NCBI RefSeq assembly: GCF_008932245.1
Contig: NZ_CP034910.1
Coordinates: 620,001-684,000, forward strand
Direction of reading: 5' to 3'
DNA length: 64,000 nt
DNA from: Sinorhizobium alkalisoli
Lineage (GTDB): Bacteria; Pseudomonadota; Alphaproteobacteria; Rhizobiales; Rhizobiaceae
The first letter of the stretch is position 1. Every line of letters begins with the position of its first letter. The notes under the pieces were generated by a model, which saw nothing but the letters and a program-made list of their open reading frames with translations, did not search any database and was not told where the DNA came from. A program made the translations under genes and the position numbers. Shown piece by piece: positions 62,011 to 64,000 of the stretch.

Positions 62011-62424
62011 ATGACCCGCAACAAGTTCAAGACCCTGATCGCCGCGTTCCTCGCAGCCGGTCTCAGCCAGCCGCTATTGTCTGCGCCGGCCCATGCCGGA
62101 GGCTCGGTGTCGCTCACCTATGCCCCGGCGACCGCCCAAAATGCCGGTGTCCTGGCGACAGGCCTGCGCGCCTACTCGCTCTATCGCGGCTGGCGAAGCG
62201 CCAGCATCCGCCAGTCGGGCGACGGCAATGCCGCCGGGATCGGCCAGAACGGCCGCGGCAATCTCGGCATCATTCGGCAAAAGGGGAGCGGTCATTCGGC
62301 CATCCTGCAGCAGAACGGCGACGATAATGCCTACGGCATTTTCCAATACGGCAAACGCACCGCCGCCAATATCGAGCAGAACGGCAATGGCGGCAGCGGC
62401 GTCACCCTCAGCTACGGTTGGTGA
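62011..62424 (+). CDS. Curlin-repeat protein (minor subunit or nucleator-like)
   Basis: A 137-residue protein with signal peptide to residue 29 (PAHA) and four curlin-type repeats: IRQSGDGNAAGIGQ, NGRGNLGIIRQ, GSGHSAILQQ, NGDDNAYGIFQ and IEQNGNGG. The region before the repeats (SVSLTYAPATAQNAGV) is not repetitive, unlike the other curlin here. It could be the nucleator or a second subunit. GGGAGGTGGAG precedes the ATG. Confidence 0.8.
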   Translation: MTRNKFKTLIAAFLAAGLSQPLLSAPAHAGGSVSLTYAPATAQNAGVLATGLRAYSLYRGWRSASIRQSGDGNAAGIGQNGRGNLGIIRQKGSGHSAILQQNGDDNAYGIFQYGKRTAANIEQNGNGGSGVTLSYGW

Positions 62425-62454
62425 CCCGTCCCAGGCGACGTGGCCGAACGGCAT

Positions 62455-63432
62455 TCATGTCACGATTTTGCTACGTGTAGTGATATTAGTCGAGTCAAGT
62501 TCTTGAGATGGCAATTCGCTGTTGCGGGGCTGGCTTTCCCTCATTAACCAATCCTGAACCGCCTTGCCGGCGTCAAAAGGCTCTGCCTTTTGAGAACGTA
62601 GCAGGTAATAGCCATGTTCGGTGCAGATATTCAGATCTCCCTGTGGCCGGACCAGTTTCCCCTGATCCAAAAACGAATCAACGAGATGACGCCAGCCAAG
62701 TGCAATCCCCAGTCCGTCGATGGCGGCCTGTATCGAATGCGAATAGGTGTTGAATACCACTGCCTGTTCCAACTCGGTCGCCGCGTGTCCGGCCTTTGCC
62801 AGCCAGGCTTTCCAATTCATCCATTCGGTATGATTCGATGACACCTCGATCAGATCCAGCCCGGACAATGACGAAAGATCGCGTGCGGTCGGGTTGGCCT
62901 CAAGATAGTCCGGTGAACATATTGGAAAGATCGACTCGTCGAACAGCAGTTGAGAATCATAGCCCGGCCAATTGCCGTCGCCCCGCAAAATCGCCAAGTC
63001 GACCGATTCTGACAGGCATTCCTCGTCGTTATCCGAGGCAACCAGCATGATCCTGACATGCTTGTTCGCGCGGTTGAATTCCTGCAGCCTCGGCATCAGC
63101 CAGAGCGAGGCAACTGAATTGGTCGCGGCGAGTTTTACCGGCTTGTCCTGATATTCCGCAATGATCTTGCGCGAAGCGTCGCGCAATGTCTGAAGCGCCG
63201 GCTGAATTTGACTCAGAAAGGATATCCCCTGCGCCGTCAGGATGATCGAGCGAGGACCGCGGTGAAACAGCGGCACGTCATAATGCAACTCTAGCAGTCG
63301 TACTTTGCGGCTGATTGCAGTCTCGCTGATATTCAACTTTTTTGACGCGCTGACAAAGCTCTGGTATTCGGCTGCGGCCTCGAACGCCAATAGATAGTCC
63401 AGCGGCGGCAAAGACGGGTTTCCCTTGGCCAT
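62455..63432 (-). CDS. LysR-type transcriptional regulator (GcvA-like)
   Basis: A 325-residue regulator with N-terminal PPLDYLLAFEAAAEYQSFVSA split HTH (SASKKLNISETAISRKVRLLE) and the GcvA-type effector domain (KLAATNSVASLWLMPRLQEF, ESVDLAILRGDGNWPG, AIDGLGIALG). It is divergent from the truncated gene at 63663 with a 230-base gap, so it probably controls that gene rather than the curlin genes. Confidence 0.9.
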   Translation of the reverse strand: MAKGNPSLPPLDYLLAFEAAAEYQSFVSASKKLNISETAISRKVRLLELHYDVPLFHRGPRSIILTAQGISFLSQIQPALQTLRDASRKIIAEYQDKPVKLAATNSVASLWLMPRLQEFNRANKHVRIMLVASDNDEECLSESVDLAILRGDGNWPGYDSQLLFDESIFPICSPDYLEANPTARDLSSLSGLDLIEVSSNHTEWMNWKAWLAKAGHAATELEQAVVFNTYSHSIQAAIDGLGIALGWRHLVDSFLDQGKLVRPQGDLNICTEHGYYLLRSQKAEPFDAGKAVQDWLMRESQPRNSELPSQELDSTNITTRSKIVT

Positions 63433-63662
63433 ACTTTGTCCCTGAGATTAGGCGGGAAACGGAGCCGATTGCATGACCTTTTGCAACAAGTGACTGGTCA
63501 GTGGGCGCATCCGTTTTGCCGCGAATTTCTTTGGGCATAGCGTATCAAAAAAATATTCAGAGAAAACCGCGTTTCGCACCACTATGCCTGGGTATCCGGC
63601 TGAAACGTTTCCGGCTGCAATAAGAGCTTGAATACAAGGTCTCGCGGAGAGGAGGACTGCCA

Positions 63663-64000
63663 ATGAATGTCCAAGCCATTTTTCCAACTCCGACGTCCCG
63701 CGCAGGCGTTCTGACGCCCGGACTGCCGCTTCTGCCACATGGGATGGAGCGTCATCCCGTACCGGGCGGTGGCAGTAGAGCGGTCCGGATAGAGCAGGGG
63801 GATGAGATTACGGTGCAGGACCGCGAAGGCCTGCAACCGGTGGAGGTCATCTTTTTCGCGCCGAGTGGCAATTCGGATGCAGGGATGCTGGGGCTGAGAG
63901 GTGGGCGCGATCCCAAGGCGCTGAAAACTGCTTTGCTGGGCGATATTTCGGGCAAGCGCGTGCTAAAGGCACTCAACGCTGCCGGTTTCGACATTGGAAA
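63663..64000 (+). CDS. N-terminal part of an unidentified enzyme (DUF1989-like start; cut by window edge)
   Basis: An open frame from ATG 63663 (GAGAGGAGG upstream) runs off the window after about 112 residues. The segment RAVRIEQGDEITVQDREGLQ followed by VEVIFFAPSG resembles the beta-rich DUF1989/urea-carboxylase-associated domain. A GcvA-like LysR regulator is divergent, so an aminomethyl- or amine-metabolism enzyme is possible. Without the C-terminal part the function cannot be set. Confidence 0.6.
   Translation, partial: MNVQAIFPTPTSRAGVLTPGLPLLPHGMERHPVPGGGSRAVRIEQGDEITVQDREGLQPVEVIFFAPSGNSDAGMLGLRGGRDPKALKTALLGDISGKRVLKALNAAGFDIG

Overview
The window looks like a stretch of a Rhizobiaceae-type alphaproteobacterial replicon (Ensifer/Sinorhizobium or Rhizobium relative). 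The grounds are uniformly high GC, dense short-spaced operons with GGAGG-type ribosome binding sites, a very high load of ABC uptake systems paired with LacI, GntR, LysR and Lrp regulators, an alphaproteobacterial-style curlin locus with a CsgH-like gene, and a homoserine-dehydrogenase cassette like those on rhizobial plasmids. No rRNA, tRNA, transposase, phage or CRISPR sequence was recognised. Genus-level assignment is inference.

Bases 1-27,400 are an amino-acid/amine catabolism region with accessory character. A truncated LysR gene opens the window. A GntR/FCD regulator (369-1037, minus) is divergent from a peptide/opine-type ABC system (1266-6569), two FAD-dependent DAO-fold oxidases and an Lrp regulator (to 10045). 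The promoter in front of this operon is duplicated almost exactly in front of an aldehyde dehydrogenase at 12162, so both are probably one GntR regulon: uptake, oxidation of an amino compound, then aldehyde oxidation. L-threonine aldolase, a fold-II dehydratase, and a divergent LysR-controlled operon (DSD1-type dehydratase, RidA, FAD oxidase, cupin, GNAT; 21016 to 16412) follow. Between 13.7 and 19.5 kb the DNA is a mosaic of duplicated and inverted fragments: three cupin copies (one dead) plus stubs of ridA and of the oxidase. A decayed Lrp gene lies at 10175-10604.

From 27,402 back to 23,633 (minus) lies a cassette of homoserine dehydrogenase, aldehyde dehydrogenase, a homoserine-kinase-like protein that has lost its catalytic aspartates, and an Lrp regulator. 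The simplest reading is homoserine oxidation to aspartate semialdehyde and then aspartate.

Bases 28,000-60,800 hold three carbohydrate loci that fit together as a pectin/rhamnogalacturonan oligosaccharide system. Locus A (28013-38656) has LacI, two permeases, an ATPase, a GH28-like enzyme, a GH105 unsaturated uronyl hydrolase, an unassigned 840-residue protein and a divergent binding protein. Locus C (43262-49675) has binding protein, two permeases, a GH2 glycosidase and an ATPase. Locus B (49845-60797) has LacI, GH105, KduI, an 827-residue paralogue of the unassigned protein, binding protein, two permeases, ATPase and KduD. GH105 would release an unsaturated uronate that opens to 5-keto-4-deoxyuronate; KduI and KduD then carry it to 2-keto-3-deoxygluconate. 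The enzymes have no signal peptides, so degradation is probably cytoplasmic after uptake. The two large paralogues are the best candidates for an undescribed enzyme family. Between A and C lie a small GPGP-repeat protein, an exported protein, a DMT exporter with a divergent MocR regulator, and an rRNA pseudouridine synthase.

Bases 61,098-62,424 carry two curlin-repeat proteins flanking a CsgH-like gene, without CsgG, CsgE or CsgF. The window ends with a LysR regulator divergent from a truncated gene.
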